8,713 bases of DNA from an uncultured Saprospiraceae bacterium (GCA_938039305.1 CALHUZ010000218.1:1-8713), one strand, 5' to 3'; shown: positions 1 to 8,376, numbered from the stretch's first letter. Translations and numbers: made by a program. Notes: a model not told the origin generated them from the letters alone.

Positions 1-3000
1 GGGCTTCCGCCTCCATCGTTCTCCTTATTTAAATCTGGCGTAGAATCAAAGTCAAATGGTGATTGATCCAGACCAAAAGCATCCTTCATCGAAACTATTT
101 CAGCGTAATTAGTCCAAGCAGAACCGATATTACTGTTAGCAGTATCTATTTGAAGATATATGCAAACACTAACAAAGGAATCCTGTGGTAAAAGATCAGG
201 GATGACTAATGATGCATCAGAGCCAGAAAGGCTCCATTGGGGAGTCAAATCATCATTCATCGGCAAATAAATAAACCCATTCGGCATGTAATTAACCACA
301 GCTATATCACTTGCCGTGAGATACCCTTGATTACATATATCGATGGTAAACTTTACTGTATCTCCATATTTAAAAGGGCCGTCACTTTCCTTTGTCAGAG
401 CAAGTGCAAGATCTATAACAGGAGGATATTCACTGTCATGATCATCTTCATCTTCTAAGCACTTTCCATTTTCAAAAATCTCATTGTTATCATCACTGAA
501 AAAATCGCCACCAAAATCATTGAAAAAGTCTGGTGTTCCGTCAAAGTAAGAATCACAATCTTCTACTGATTGACCACTACTATTAAAAGCAGAGAGAATC
601 TCAGAAATTGTAAAAACTGACTCTTTATTTGCATTTGGCCCAATGATCAAAAGAATACTTACAGAATCGCTTTGGCCATATTCTAATTGATCTGTATATG
701 CATAAGAAACTGTAGGTGCGCTTCCCGTCCAGCCAGGATTAATTGTTGAACTAAATATGAGCCCATCACCAAAGTTATTCGCAATATTCAATGAATCGAT
801 TGCTATACTCTGTTCATTTCCTTGATTATAAACACTAATGACATACTCAATCGTATCTCCTATCGACTTTGGAATTAATTGATCCGTCACAACAGTTAAG
901 GCCAGATCATAAACAGGACATTGAAAGCCAAAATCCAAACTATAATCGTTTTGCCCCCAACTTTGGGTAACAAAAGCAACTTGGGCAAATCCAGTCGCAT
1001 TAATTATACCATCAGAGTCAAGCTGACGATTAATACCTATACTGTCAGCAGACAAAATAGCATTATACAAAGCTCCGCCGATGAGTGTATCACTTGGGTT
1101 ATCCAGAGCTATGATATAGGCTGTATTATATTCTATACTGTGATTGACATCGGTGAAGTTATAATTACCTTTTTCATCAGTAGTATCAGTTGCTATTGGT
1201 GTATCCTCTCCGATATCAATTACTCCATTCTCATTAGTATCTTCATAGATATTTACAATAACATTTTGAATGGGTTTTTCCCCACCTTCTTGAATACCAT
1301 CTCCGTCAATATCACACCATACCAAATTTCCAATACTGAGCGGAGGAAGTTCACACATCGGCTCAATATCTCCCCAAGAGATTCCTTTTGCAAAACTGGA
1401 AGCACGTCCTTGTATGATATTATTATCTCTAGTTCTTAGCCCATTAGTTAGACTATGAAAACTAACTCCACTATCGTAATCACCGATCATTCCATCGGTT
1501 GCAGGACTAGCCACTTCTTTAAAACCAGGGATAACTGCTAAAGCTCCCATCATCATAGCACCTTCGAGTCCTTCGCCATGATAAAACTTTGCATTAGCTT
1601 GACCTCTTGAATATATTTCACTTGTTGATAACAAACCAGTGATAAGATGTCCCGTTTCACCATTTACTTCAAGTGATATGTCTCCACTTTCATCCATAGA
1701 TCCACGGTGCATATACCCTCCTACTGTAGGATCTGGATTATTATTAAAATCAATTGTTTCATTACCTCTATTTCTTGTACCAATTGTAATTCCAATCTCA
1801 CCTTTGGCATTTACATCAAATGCAATGTCATAACACATTGGAGCAAAGTCTTGAGGGGTATGAACAGCCTTCCATTCAGTATAATCAGCAGTAAAAAATG
1901 AAGGACAACAACATAGTCCGCCACAAATTTTACGTGGTGCCATGACCCAGTCGGAATAATCCAAAGTAATTTCTTCTTTATATACCACTGTACTAGGGTC
2001 CGCTCCATAATCGAATGAATATAACTTGCCACCAAGATTAGCGATAGCAGGTCCTGTACATGTAGTTGTAAAGTAAATTCTTTCTTTAAAGAATGCTAAT
2101 CCACCAACTGCTGTTGAGCCACATTGCTCCGGAATAGAGTATCTTTTGATTTGACTTGCGACAGTTGGAGCTTCTCCATTTTCACCTATTTCTATTTCAA
2201 ATATTTCTTTAGACTTCGCATTGAAAGCATAGAGTTTAGTAAAGTCATCTGATATATCTAACTCTGATACGCCAACGAATCCAACTGCGCTAGGATCAGC
2301 TGCATCCGCGTCAACCCCACTTATACCCGCGCCGAGCAAAGAATTTAGATCAAGCCATTCATTAGAAACCCCAGCAGTGGTGGTAGTAAATATTTTTCCA
2401 AATTTACCAGCATTAGAAGAGATCCCGTATTTGTGATAAATAGCAGAGAATATCAACTCATGCTTCTTACTCCAAGCAAGTCCATTGACACCACCTACAT
2501 CAGAATGTTGCGCCAAAACTGCCTTTGACGCAGGCTGGTGCGCGCTCGGATAGAGATAAGGTGGGTATGATTCCTGCTGACCCACATATGGAGCAGTATG
2601 ATTATAATCAAAGGCTATGATTACATCATTTGGAGCAGCATCTTGGTCATTTGGAAAACAAGACGATATCATAGTCGGGTTATCTTGACAATGCTCATCT
2701 GGAGATGATATCATAAATACATGATCACATTTTCCCACTTTTGTAAATTCAATATTTGAACAATTATCAGTACCAAGCGGGCCTGCATAATATCCAGGTG
2801 GCACTGTGTATTCGATTAAAAATTGCATTCCGTGGTTCTCATCCGGGATAAAAGACCATTGGCCTAATGAATCCGAAATCAAACTTGCAACAAGCATTCC
2901 TTCTGTGTCATAAATTGAAATTGGAATATCACTGACTGGAATATCTCCGATTCGGTATTCATCTTCGAGATCCCTTATTCCATCAGCTTTGAATTCTATA

Positions 3001-3272
3001 TAGGTAAAACCACCTATACCGTCACAATCCATAATTTCTTCATAACTATTGAAAAGAAAGTTCTTATCAACTGATAAGTTATTAGAAACATCACATGTTT
3101 CAATGATTGTGTTGGCCAAATTGCTCTCTTTTGGAGTGCCCCACGTTGAAGTAAAGGCTAACAAAGAAGACATTACAATAAAGAATTGTAAGGCTAAAAA
3201 ATATCGAAATTTACGCTTAGAAAGAATGTTATAGGTACGAGGGTTGTTGGGGTAATTTACCGCATTTTCCAT
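1..3272 (-). CDS. Giant secreted surface protein with SdrD B-like and DUF11-like modules (partial, C-terminus off the window)
   Basis: I translated the minus strand by eye; the frame is open from 3272 to the left edge (1090 codons, no stop). The N-terminus has a basic stretch (SKRKFRYF) and a hydrophobic core (about residues 24-42, FLALQFFIVMSSLLAF), so it is a Sec signal peptide with a long n-region. Residues about 60-140 resemble a small prealbumin or SdrD B-like module ending in a VPPGYY turn. Residues about 190-600 look like a beta-propeller or YVTN-like region (GGVNGLAWS, YDIAFDVNAKGEIGI) with a Cys cluster at 450-456. An SdrD B-like module starts near 647 (IGNLVWCDIDGDGIQEGGE, then D-rich calcium-type loops). 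DUF11-like modules start near 786 (YDLALTVVTD) and 952 (IDLALALTKES), each followed by an acidic linker containing a TPD motif. Family knowledge says such proteins are adhesins or matrix proteins; the exact role is unknown. In-frame ATGs at 3308 and 3311 would add 12-13 residues; 3272 is preferred because the n-region is already long and TTAAAA lies just upstream. A T9SS sorting tail is expected beyond the edge but not seen. Confidence 0.9.
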   Translation of the reverse strand, partial: MENAVNYPNNPRTYNILSKRKFRYFLALQFFIVMSSLLAFTSTWGTPKESNLANTIIETCDVSNNLSVDKNFLFNSYEEIMDCDGIGGFTYIEFKADGIRDLEDEYRIGDIPVSDIPISIYDTEGMLVASLISDSLGQWSFIPDENHGMQFLIEYTVPPGYYAGPLGTDNCSNIEFTKVGKCDHVFMISSPDEHCQDNPTMISSCFPNDQDAAPNDVIIAFDYNHTAPYVGQQESYPPYLYPSAHQPASKAVLAQHSDVGGVNGLAWSKKHELIFSAIYHKYGISSNAGKFGKIFTTTTAGVSNEWLDLNSLLGAGISGVDADAADPSAVGFVGVSELDISDDFTKLYAFNAKSKEIFEIEIGENGEAPTVASQIKRYSIPEQCGSTAVGGLAFFKERIYFTTTCTGPAIANLGGKLYSFDYGADPSTVVYKEEITLDYSDWVMAPRKICGGLCCCPSFFTADYTEWKAVHTPQDFAPMCYDIAFDVNAKGEIGITIGTRNRGNETIDFNNNPDPTVGGYMHRGSMDESGDISLEVNGETGHLITGLLSTSEIYSRGQANAKFYHGEGLEGAMMMGALAVIPGFKEVASPATDGMIGDYDSGVSFHSLTNGLRTRDNNIIQGRASSFAKGISWGDIEPMCELPPLSIGNLVWCDIDGDGIQEGGEKPIQNVIVNIYEDTNENGVIDIGEDTPIATDTTDEKGNYNFTDVNHSIEYNTAYIIALDNPSDTLIGGALYNAILSADSIGINRQLDSDGIINATGFAQVAFVTQSWGQNDYSLDFGFQCPVYDLALTVVTDQLIPKSIGDTIEYVISVYNQGNEQSIAIDSLNIANNFGDGLIFSSTINPGWTGSAPTVSYAYTDQLEYGQSDSVSILLIIGPNANKESVFTISEILSAFNSSGQSVEDCDSYFDGTPDFFNDFGGDFFSDDNNEIFENGKCLEDEDDHDSEYPPVIDLALALTKESDGPFKYGDTVKFTIDICNQGYLTASDIAVVNYMPNGFIYLPMNDDLTPQWSLSGSDASLVIPDLLPQDSFVSVCIYLQIDTANSNIGSAWTNYAEIVSMKDAFGLDQSPFDFDSTPDLNKENDGGGS

Positions 3273-3350
3273 TAGACGTTTTAATGAGTGAGTAACTAAA
3301 TACTCCATCATCAATCACTACGGACTAATCGACACCAATGAACTGGAACA

Positions 3351-3395
3351 ACGATAGCAAGACAAAACGATGTCTCTTGGTTAACAGACTATCGT
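3351..3395 (-). promoter_or_regulatory. Nested inverted repeats in the leader of the partial surface-protein gene
   Basis: ACGATAG (3351-3357) and CTATCGT (3389-3395) form a 7-bp outer stem. Inside, AGACA (3360-3364) pairs with TGTCT (3371-3375) around a 6-nt loop. The element lies about 80 nt upstream of the chosen start and downstream of the candidate promoter, so it would be in the 5' UTR. There is no T-run after it on the minus strand, so it is not a normal terminator. Function is unknown; it may only fold the leader. Confidence 0.4.
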
Positions 3396-3432
3396 CTTCA
3401 CGGAAATACTTCAGAGGGCACCAAAGTATAGT

Positions 3433-3462
3433 CAAATATATGTATAATTTATATATATAAAA
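3433..3462 (-). promoter_or_regulatory. Candidate Bacteroidota-type promoter for the partial surface-protein gene
   Basis: On the minus strand TATATTTG (3433-3440) matches the Bacteroidota -7 box TAnnTTTG exactly. TTTT (3459-3462) lies 18 nt upstream, in the place of the TTTG-like -33 box, but it is not a perfect match. The site sits in a very AT-rich stretch (about 3430-3490), where chance matches are more likely. It would give a leader of roughly 150 nt before the start at 3272. Confidence 0.45.
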
Positions 3463-3583
3463 GAATTATAATATATCTTTTTATTGAAAAAATTTCTAAC
3501 CAAACATTAACCATACGAACAACTCACTAAATACAAATTACAGACTCATCATAAATATGAATGGAAAGAGAAAAACGTGAAAT

Positions 3584-3616
3584 AAAAAAGCCCTGTCACT
3601 TTAAAGTAACAGGGCT
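3584..3616 (-). terminator. Rho-independent terminator of the 1418-residue surface-protein gene
   Basis: AGCCCTGT (3589-3596) and ACAGGGCT (3609-3616) form a perfect 8-bp GC-rich stem. After one C-A mismatch, ACTTT/AAAGT (3598-3607) extends it towards a TTAA loop. Read on the minus strand the hairpin is followed by TTTTTT (3589-3584) and then ATTT. It starts 26 nt after the TAG stop at 3642-3644. On the plus strand no T-run follows, so it works in the minus direction only. It separates this gene from the next minus-strand gene. Confidence 0.9.
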
Positions 3617-3641
3617 TAACTCAAATAAAAAGCTATCTCGC

Positions 3642-6600
3642 CTAATTCACTCTTATCATTTTTTCTCTTGCGATTAAACCACCCACTTCAACCTCGTAGA
3701 AGTACAAACCACTTTGGTTCACCTGATCACTACTGATTGTAAATGTCTGAGTACCGCGGTCGACCACGCGTGACTCTTTATGAATTAATCTGTTATGTAG
3801 ATCATACACTCTTAAGACTGCTTCGCCTCTTACAGGTATATCTGCACTAATGACTGTGGCTTCTGACCACGGATTAGGAGTATTTTGTGCTAAGCTCAGT
3901 ATTAAGCTTTCAGCATTCGATTCTTTAACAAGTTGTAGTTCAATCACCTCTGAATCATCATACATCTCATTGCCTAATCTATCTTCTAAAAGAGAGATTA
4001 CAACATCTTTGTGAGACTTCTCACTTTCAAATATTAAAGTGAAAAGTATAGTTGATTCAGCTAAGTCAATTGTTTCTAAAACATCATAAGACATTGGCAA
4101 TGTACCTTGTACACCCTTGTCTAAATTATAGTTCTCTTCAGTCAAGTTTATTTCTCCAGACTCAACAGAAAGTAGATTCATATCACTATCCCAAGAGATA
4201 TTAGTTTGAAATCCATTAAGCGTCATTGCTTCTCGAACGCTTACATCTACTTTCACAAGACCATTGTCTATGCTAGTTGCAGTATAATTCCAAGTTGTAG
4301 ATCGAGTCGATCTTCCAGATGCAAATCCAGTAGAGTGCCCGATGGCATCGCCTGATACATCTCCTGTCTTTATACCTATGAAAGTGACATCCATATTACT
4401 TTCAAGAGCATCGATCTCATATACTTCTTCAAGTGGAGCATTATATCTAACCGCATCCTCTATGTCTTGCTCATCGTGAATGAAAGTCCAGCTATCTTTA
4501 TTTGTAAAGTTGTCTGTATATCCAAGTAGTAGTCTTCTTAGCTCAACAAGGTCAAGCGCTGTAATTCTTCTATCTGCATTAACATCAGCAGCTATCTGTA
4601 GCTTGGCATCTTCGATAACTGATAGACCGAGAATATGACGCTGAATTAATATTAGATCCAAAGTTGTCACACCATTAAGCGGATCATCATTCTTTTCAGG
4701 ATCTATAAAGTAGTGACCACCCAAAGGCATGTTATTAAATGCATATCCACCTTCTGTGTCAGTCACACTCATCGCAGCACCACTGTATGCCTCTTCAGTT
4801 TCTGTTAAGAACACTTCAACCTCATCCATGTTACCACCTCTTGAGAACAATACCTGTCCTACTAAATTAACCTCGTCTCTACTTGCAACTATTGTAAACT
4901 CTTGATCTACAGAATCTTCATTCATACATTGATCACTTACGATCCACTTCACAGTGTAGTCTCCTAAGGCTAAACCTTGAAGCACAAGTATCGCTTGGCT
5001 ATTTCTAAAGTCATTGTAACCTATCTCCCCTGTTTGGAAAGGTGTAGTAGCAGTTCCTCTATAAACTTCATATGACCAATTCAAATATCTTGGATTAGCA
5101 ATAACATTATCAGTTGCCGATGCTGTCAACTCTATTTTATCTGGTGCTACTGGCTGAGGTATCGTAACACCTGAATTAACAGTTATCTCTGGTGCCTCGT
5201 TATCAATAACAAGTATTGTTTGAGAACTATCTAATTCTATTAGACCAGTTGGATTGCGACACCAATCTATCACTTGCCATGTTCTAATGATCTTAGTACA
5301 GTAGTCACTATTCTCAACATGGAATGCTTGATCTGTAAATCCTATTCCAATTAAAGAACAACCTGCATTCTTTACAACCGGAGGATTTTGCTTTGCCAAA
5401 TCTTTGACATCAGTTGGACTCTCCGCTAATAACTCCTCTGTCTCCGGAAAAAATGCGAATGAAAGAGGATTGTTGTTTTGATCCCCAACAATTCGTATCA
5501 ACTGCTCACATACCAGTGAGGTATCATTTCCGATTACAATGCTGAATTTTCTAATTATAGAACCTGTTCTACAGATACTATCTCTATCTACAGTTCTATC
5601 TTCTATAATATCACCAACAAAGCAATTGTCCACATATGTTCCAGTTACTAAAGGCCCAGAACTATCAACTAAAAACTCACTCGGTATCACCAATGCATTT
5701 GGAGTACTTCCATTTACGATAGTTCCAAATAGCGTATTTAAATCTCCATTTTCATCAAAGTCAAAATCACAAGACACTACAATCTCTTCGGTAGGACATG
5801 TGATCGTAGGTGCACTCTTATCTTGTACCCCAACCATAACCATACACTCATTAGAATTTCCTGAGACATCAGTTACCTTAAGTATCACAGGTATATCAAG
5901 ACCTGAATCCTTACAGCAGAAAACAACTTCAGGAGTACAGATTGTATTCTGACTTATAAATAATGGCCCTCCTGTAGTTTTTGTGTAGGCATATGCGCTG
6001 TAATCTCTATAACAGCCACTTGCTCTTGCTTGCAATGCTGCATCAAAAACATCAAATCGAGCTTCACCCGCGGCATTATCGATACTTGCTAAAAGCACGC
6101 GATCATCCATTCTTACTACACATATATCTTCTACACCACAATCGTCATAACTATTCTCGTCAAACTTTTCTACACCTATAGTCACAGACTGTTGAGTGAT
6201 AGATACAACCATATCTCTAAGGCATACCGGAACTGGTGGAGTAACATCTACTACATCTACTAATAGCGTATCTCTACTCTCGTTACCACATCTATCTCTC
6301 GCTATATACTCTACTATATTGTCTGTACCAATTGGTAGGCTAATCGTAGTATTATTTATATCGCTCACTAGTGAAGAACCTCCAGGGTATCTAACTTCTA
6401 TTTCAATTGTACTATCTGGCTGACAGTTATCTGTTGCAGTCGCTGGAGGCACTGTGAATAAAGCAGAACATCCGAATTCATTCACTGATAATGTTTGCAG
6501 CGTACTAACTATTGAAAGTGCTGGTGCAGTTGTATCTCTAAGTACGATGCGTTGTAAAAGCATACCACTTGGCACATCATAAGAACCTCCATCACATCTC

Positions 6601-7898
6601 CATTCTGTGATCTTCCATTGTCTGATGATAGTTCTTCTACAGTTAACATCAAGATCTTGTACATCTTCAAAATCTGCAAAGATGTTACATGCTTGTGGTA
6701 TATCTCTATTCTTGAAAAGTGGTACTCCATCTAATAATGGAACTCCAGTGATATTAGGATCTACAGATCCATCTTCAAGGAACAATGCTGCATCACATGA
6801 CACAACAGTATCTTGTGGGAATGTCAAGTTTGCCAAGTTGTTCTCAAGATCAGGCTTTCTGATATATCTAACTTGCGTACAAGTATCAGATACATTTCCA
6901 AATCCATCAGCAACTGCATATGTAATCGTCTCTTTAGCTATAAACAAATCACTCGTCTTACAAAGATCCTCCCTTATTACCTCACCTCTGATGAATTGTG
7001 TATTGCCACAAGCGAAAGTTAATATTGGGTCATTCATTGCTATCTGCTGAGCACAGCTAACAGTGTCAGTAGTACATATCTGAGCAGGACCTAACTTATA
7101 TTCTATGTTGGCAAAACTCCAGCATGGTGCTACGTCATCAGAACAACCAGGTACATCCACCATCACCTTAACAGCTTTTCCGACGTCATTATCGTCAACC
7201 ATAGCTGTTGGTCTGAATGAACCATCTTCTTCTTGAATCCTTACACGTAGATATTCATATGGCACTTTAGTGTTAATCTGCAATAACTCAGGTGTAAGTA
7301 ATGTCTCACACTCTGCGTCCAGACTTATATTATAATTAGTACATGTCAATGTCACACCAAAGCATGAAATAGGGCTAATCAGCTGTTCAAAACTAACAGG
7401 AGGAATAGTGTTTGTCTCCCCTGAGATTTGTACAGTTGGGCCTAACAAAAATCCATCACTTAGATTTGCCGGAGTGATTAGGCTACATGTACTTCCGGTG
7501 AGCACATATGTGCCGCTTCCTGTCGCAGGATTTGCTCCGGGAAGAACTGTGCCATTAGGCAAGAGTGTTCCAACAGGTGTCCCAAAATTCACTGTTGTTG
7601 TAGGGAAGAGTGCGATATTAACAGTAATCAGATTTACATTCTTCAATGTGTCATCTAAAAGATTCGTAGCTGTATATTCAAAGCAGATACTATCTGGTGA
7701 TGGTGATGGTATAACTGTAAAATCGAGCGAGACACATGTGTCACTCCCTGTTCCCATCATTACTTCTTCGAATGAAAGTATGCTCTCCTTACTGTCCAAG
7801 GCAGCACCTTGATTGCCCGAAATAACGACTAAAATCACAGATAAGAATAGACTCATTCTGTGACGACATTTGATAAATTGACTAATACGCTTCCTCAT
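3642..7898 (-). CDS. T9SS-exported multi-domain surface protein with HYR-like, dockerin and cohesin-like modules
   Basis: Complete 1418-residue protein, ATG at 7898 and TAG stop. It has a Sec signal peptide: basic n-region (MRKR, KCRHR), hydrophobic core at about 15-28, and a likely cleavage after GAA at 31-33. The large body (about 35-1009) is Cys-rich beta-sandwich sequence. It includes an HYR-like module at about 454-555 (TATDNC, ARDRCGNES) and a module with VVSCD and IIRxW-type motifs seen around 365-435, 694-800 and 847-905. About 1010-1074 looks like a carboxypeptidase-regulatory or CnaB-like fold. A type I dockerin follows at 1075-1131, with two helices (LDLILIQRHILG, LDLVELRRLLLG) and a good calcium loop, DVNADRRITALD. 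A cohesin-like domain spans about 1203-1323 (LNGFQTNISWDSDMNLLSVE). The T9SS type A sorting domain is 1334-1418 (LSLAQNTPNPW to KMIRVN). By family rules the protein crosses the inner membrane by Sec and the outer membrane by T9SS, and is then anchored or released with the tail removed. Adhesion or matrix function is an inference; no catalytic motif was seen. AAGGA lies 4 nt before ATG. An alternative start at Met15 would weaken the n-region. Confidence 0.95.
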   Translation of the reverse strand: MRKRISQFIKCRHRMSLFLSVILVVISGNQGAALDSKESILSFEEVMMGTGSDTCVSLDFTVIPSPSPDSICFEYTATNLLDDTLKNVNLITVNIALFPTTTVNFGTPVGTLLPNGTVLPGANPATGSGTYVLTGSTCSLITPANLSDGFLLGPTVQISGETNTIPPVSFEQLISPISCFGVTLTCTNYNISLDAECETLLTPELLQINTKVPYEYLRVRIQEEDGSFRPTAMVDDNDVGKAVKVMVDVPGCSDDVAPCWSFANIEYKLGPAQICTTDTVSCAQQIAMNDPILTFACGNTQFIRGEVIREDLCKTSDLFIAKETITYAVADGFGNVSDTCTQVRYIRKPDLENNLANLTFPQDTVVSCDAALFLEDGSVDPNITGVPLLDGVPLFKNRDIPQACNIFADFEDVQDLDVNCRRTIIRQWKITEWRCDGGSYDVPSGMLLQRIVLRDTTAPALSIVSTLQTLSVNEFGCSALFTVPPATATDNCQPDSTIEIEVRYPGGSSLVSDINNTTISLPIGTDNIVEYIARDRCGNESRDTLLVDVVDVTPPVPVCLRDMVVSITQQSVTIGVEKFDENSYDDCGVEDICVVRMDDRVLLASIDNAAGEARFDVFDAALQARASGCYRDYSAYAYTKTTGGPLFISQNTICTPEVVFCCKDSGLDIPVILKVTDVSGNSNECMVMVGVQDKSAPTITCPTEEIVVSCDFDFDENGDLNTLFGTIVNGSTPNALVIPSEFLVDSSGPLVTGTYVDNCFVGDIIEDRTVDRDSICRTGSIIRKFSIVIGNDTSLVCEQLIRIVGDQNNNPLSFAFFPETEELLAESPTDVKDLAKQNPPVVKNAGCSLIGIGFTDQAFHVENSDYCTKIIRTWQVIDWCRNPTGLIELDSSQTILVIDNEAPEITVNSGVTIPQPVAPDKIELTASATDNVIANPRYLNWSYEVYRGTATTPFQTGEIGYNDFRNSQAILVLQGLALGDYTVKWIVSDQCMNEDSVDQEFTIVASRDEVNLVGQVLFSRGGNMDEVEVFLTETEEAYSGAAMSVTDTEGGYAFNNMPLGGHYFIDPEKNDDPLNGVTTLDLILIQRHILGLSVIEDAKLQIAADVNADRRITALDLVELRRLLLGYTDNFTNKDSWTFIHDEQDIEDAVRYNAPLEEVYEIDALESNMDVTFIGIKTGDVSGDAIGHSTGFASGRSTRSTTWNYTATSIDNGLVKVDVSVREAMTLNGFQTNISWDSDMNLLSVESGEINLTEENYNLDKGVQGTLPMSYDVLETIDLAESTILFTLIFESEKSHKDVVISLLEDRLGNEMYDDSEVIELQLVKESNAESLILSLAQNTPNPWSEATVISADIPVRGEAVLRVYDLHNRLIHKESRVVDRGTQTFTISSDQVNQSGLYFYEVEVGGLIAREKMIRVN

Positions 7899-7903
7899 TG
7901 TGT

Positions 7904-7973
7904 CCTTAGTTTGTACCAGTTAACCTGGTGTAGCTTTATTTGAATTGTAATTGCGTATCCTTTGCAACTAAGG
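7904..7973 (-). promoter_or_regulatory. Leader inverted repeat that covers the ribosome binding site of the 1418-residue gene
   Basis: CCTTAGTT (7904-7911) and AACTAAGG (7966-7973) are perfect 8-nt complements. In the minus-strand mRNA the 3' arm AACUAAGG contains the AAGG of the only SD-like sequence, just before the AUG at 7898. Between the arms lies ACCAG/CTGGT (7915-7919 with 7925-7929) around a 5-nt loop. The 5' arm can instead form a short local hairpin through CCTT (7959-7962) and AAGG (7970-7973). Regulation by this fold is inferred; SD use is often weak in Bacteroidota. Confidence 0.4.
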
Positions 7974-8053
7974 CATACAAGCGACCATGAGAAAGAGGCG
8001 ACTTTCGGGTGAGTTTGTAGTTCCTTACGTTGAAAGCTATCAAGATCATATTG

Positions 8054-8071
8054 CTATACACATACGTATAG
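8054..8071. repeat. Short inverted repeat in the long leader of the 1418-residue gene
   Basis: CTATAC (8054-8059) and GTATAG (8066-8071) are perfect 6-nt complements around a 6-nt spacer. It lies between the candidate promoter at 8123-8130 and the start codon, so it could be an mRNA hairpin or a protein binding site. No T-run follows in either direction. Confidence 0.4.
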
Positions 8072-8122
8072 TGATTCTCTCGATGCGATACTATTAGGGT
8101 CTATTATCGCTGGTAGATGTGA

Positions 8123-8130
8123 CAAAGATA
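8123..8130 (-). promoter_or_regulatory. Candidate -7 box for the 1418-residue gene
   Basis: On the minus strand TATCTTTG matches the Bacteroidota TAnnTTTG box. No clear TTTG was seen at the expected -33 distance, so support is partial. It is the only TAnnTTTG match I found on the minus strand between 7899 and 8130, and would imply a leader of about 215 nt. Confidence 0.35.
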
Positions 8131-8376
8131 TACAGGACAATCATATTAGCATAATATTTAATATATTATTTATTGAATATGTGGTAGACTCTATTAAAAT
8201 CACTTCCTAAATGTCTTGTAACATATTGACTATCAGTATATTACATATATATATTTTAATAAAAAAAATTCACTTCGTCGATCATCTTATTCGAAATCTC
8301 TACAAAATCAGGAGGATTAGACCATTTTTGCTCCTTATGTATATAGATTGTAGGCTTTAGCAGATGCCAAGTCAGC

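Larger units (their letters stand above)
3273..3641. other. Intergenic region between the two minus-strand surface-protein genes
   Basis: This 369-nt gap holds, in the minus-strand direction, the terminator of the upstream gene (3584-3616), an AT-rich stretch (about 3430-3500) with a candidate promoter, and a leader with nested inverted repeats. I see no convincing small gene on either strand and no RNA gene. Confidence 0.7.

Noticed and set aside
921..1439. Plus-strand open frame of 172 codons
   Set aside because: It lies wholly opposite the partial surface-protein gene, whose frame is continuous with clear domain motifs. The plus-strand translation shows no family motif and no promoter or start context.
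1811..2035. Minus-strand frame of 74 codons inside the partial surface-protein gene
   Set aside because: It is out of frame with the long open frame, which passes through here with sensible sequence, so it is an overlap shadow.
3049..3234. Plus-strand frame of 61 codons near the start of the partial surface-protein gene
   Set aside because: It is the reverse of the signal-peptide and early mature region of that gene, with no independent evidence of coding.
3422..3430. Minus-strand TATACTTTG as an alternative -7 box
   Set aside because: The spacing between TA and TTTG is one base too long for TAnnTTTG; the exact match at 3433-3440 is nearby and fits better.
5539..7812. Several plus-strand open frames (for example 5539-5952, 6607-7050, 7408-7812)
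   Set aside because: All are antisense to the well-supported 1418-residue gene, are low-complexity Ser/Thr/Leu-rich sequences and resemble no family.
8220..8275. Poly-T on the minus strand (AATTTTTTTTATT) as a terminator
   Set aside because: No stable GC-containing stem precedes the run on the minus strand, and no minus-strand gene ends there.
8311..8336. AGGAG and CTCCT pair as a hairpin or as ribosome binding sites for small genes
   Set aside because: The stem is only 5 bp with a 16-nt loop. The AUG after the minus-strand GGAG reads just two codons before a stop, and no plus-strand gene starts after AGGAGGA.
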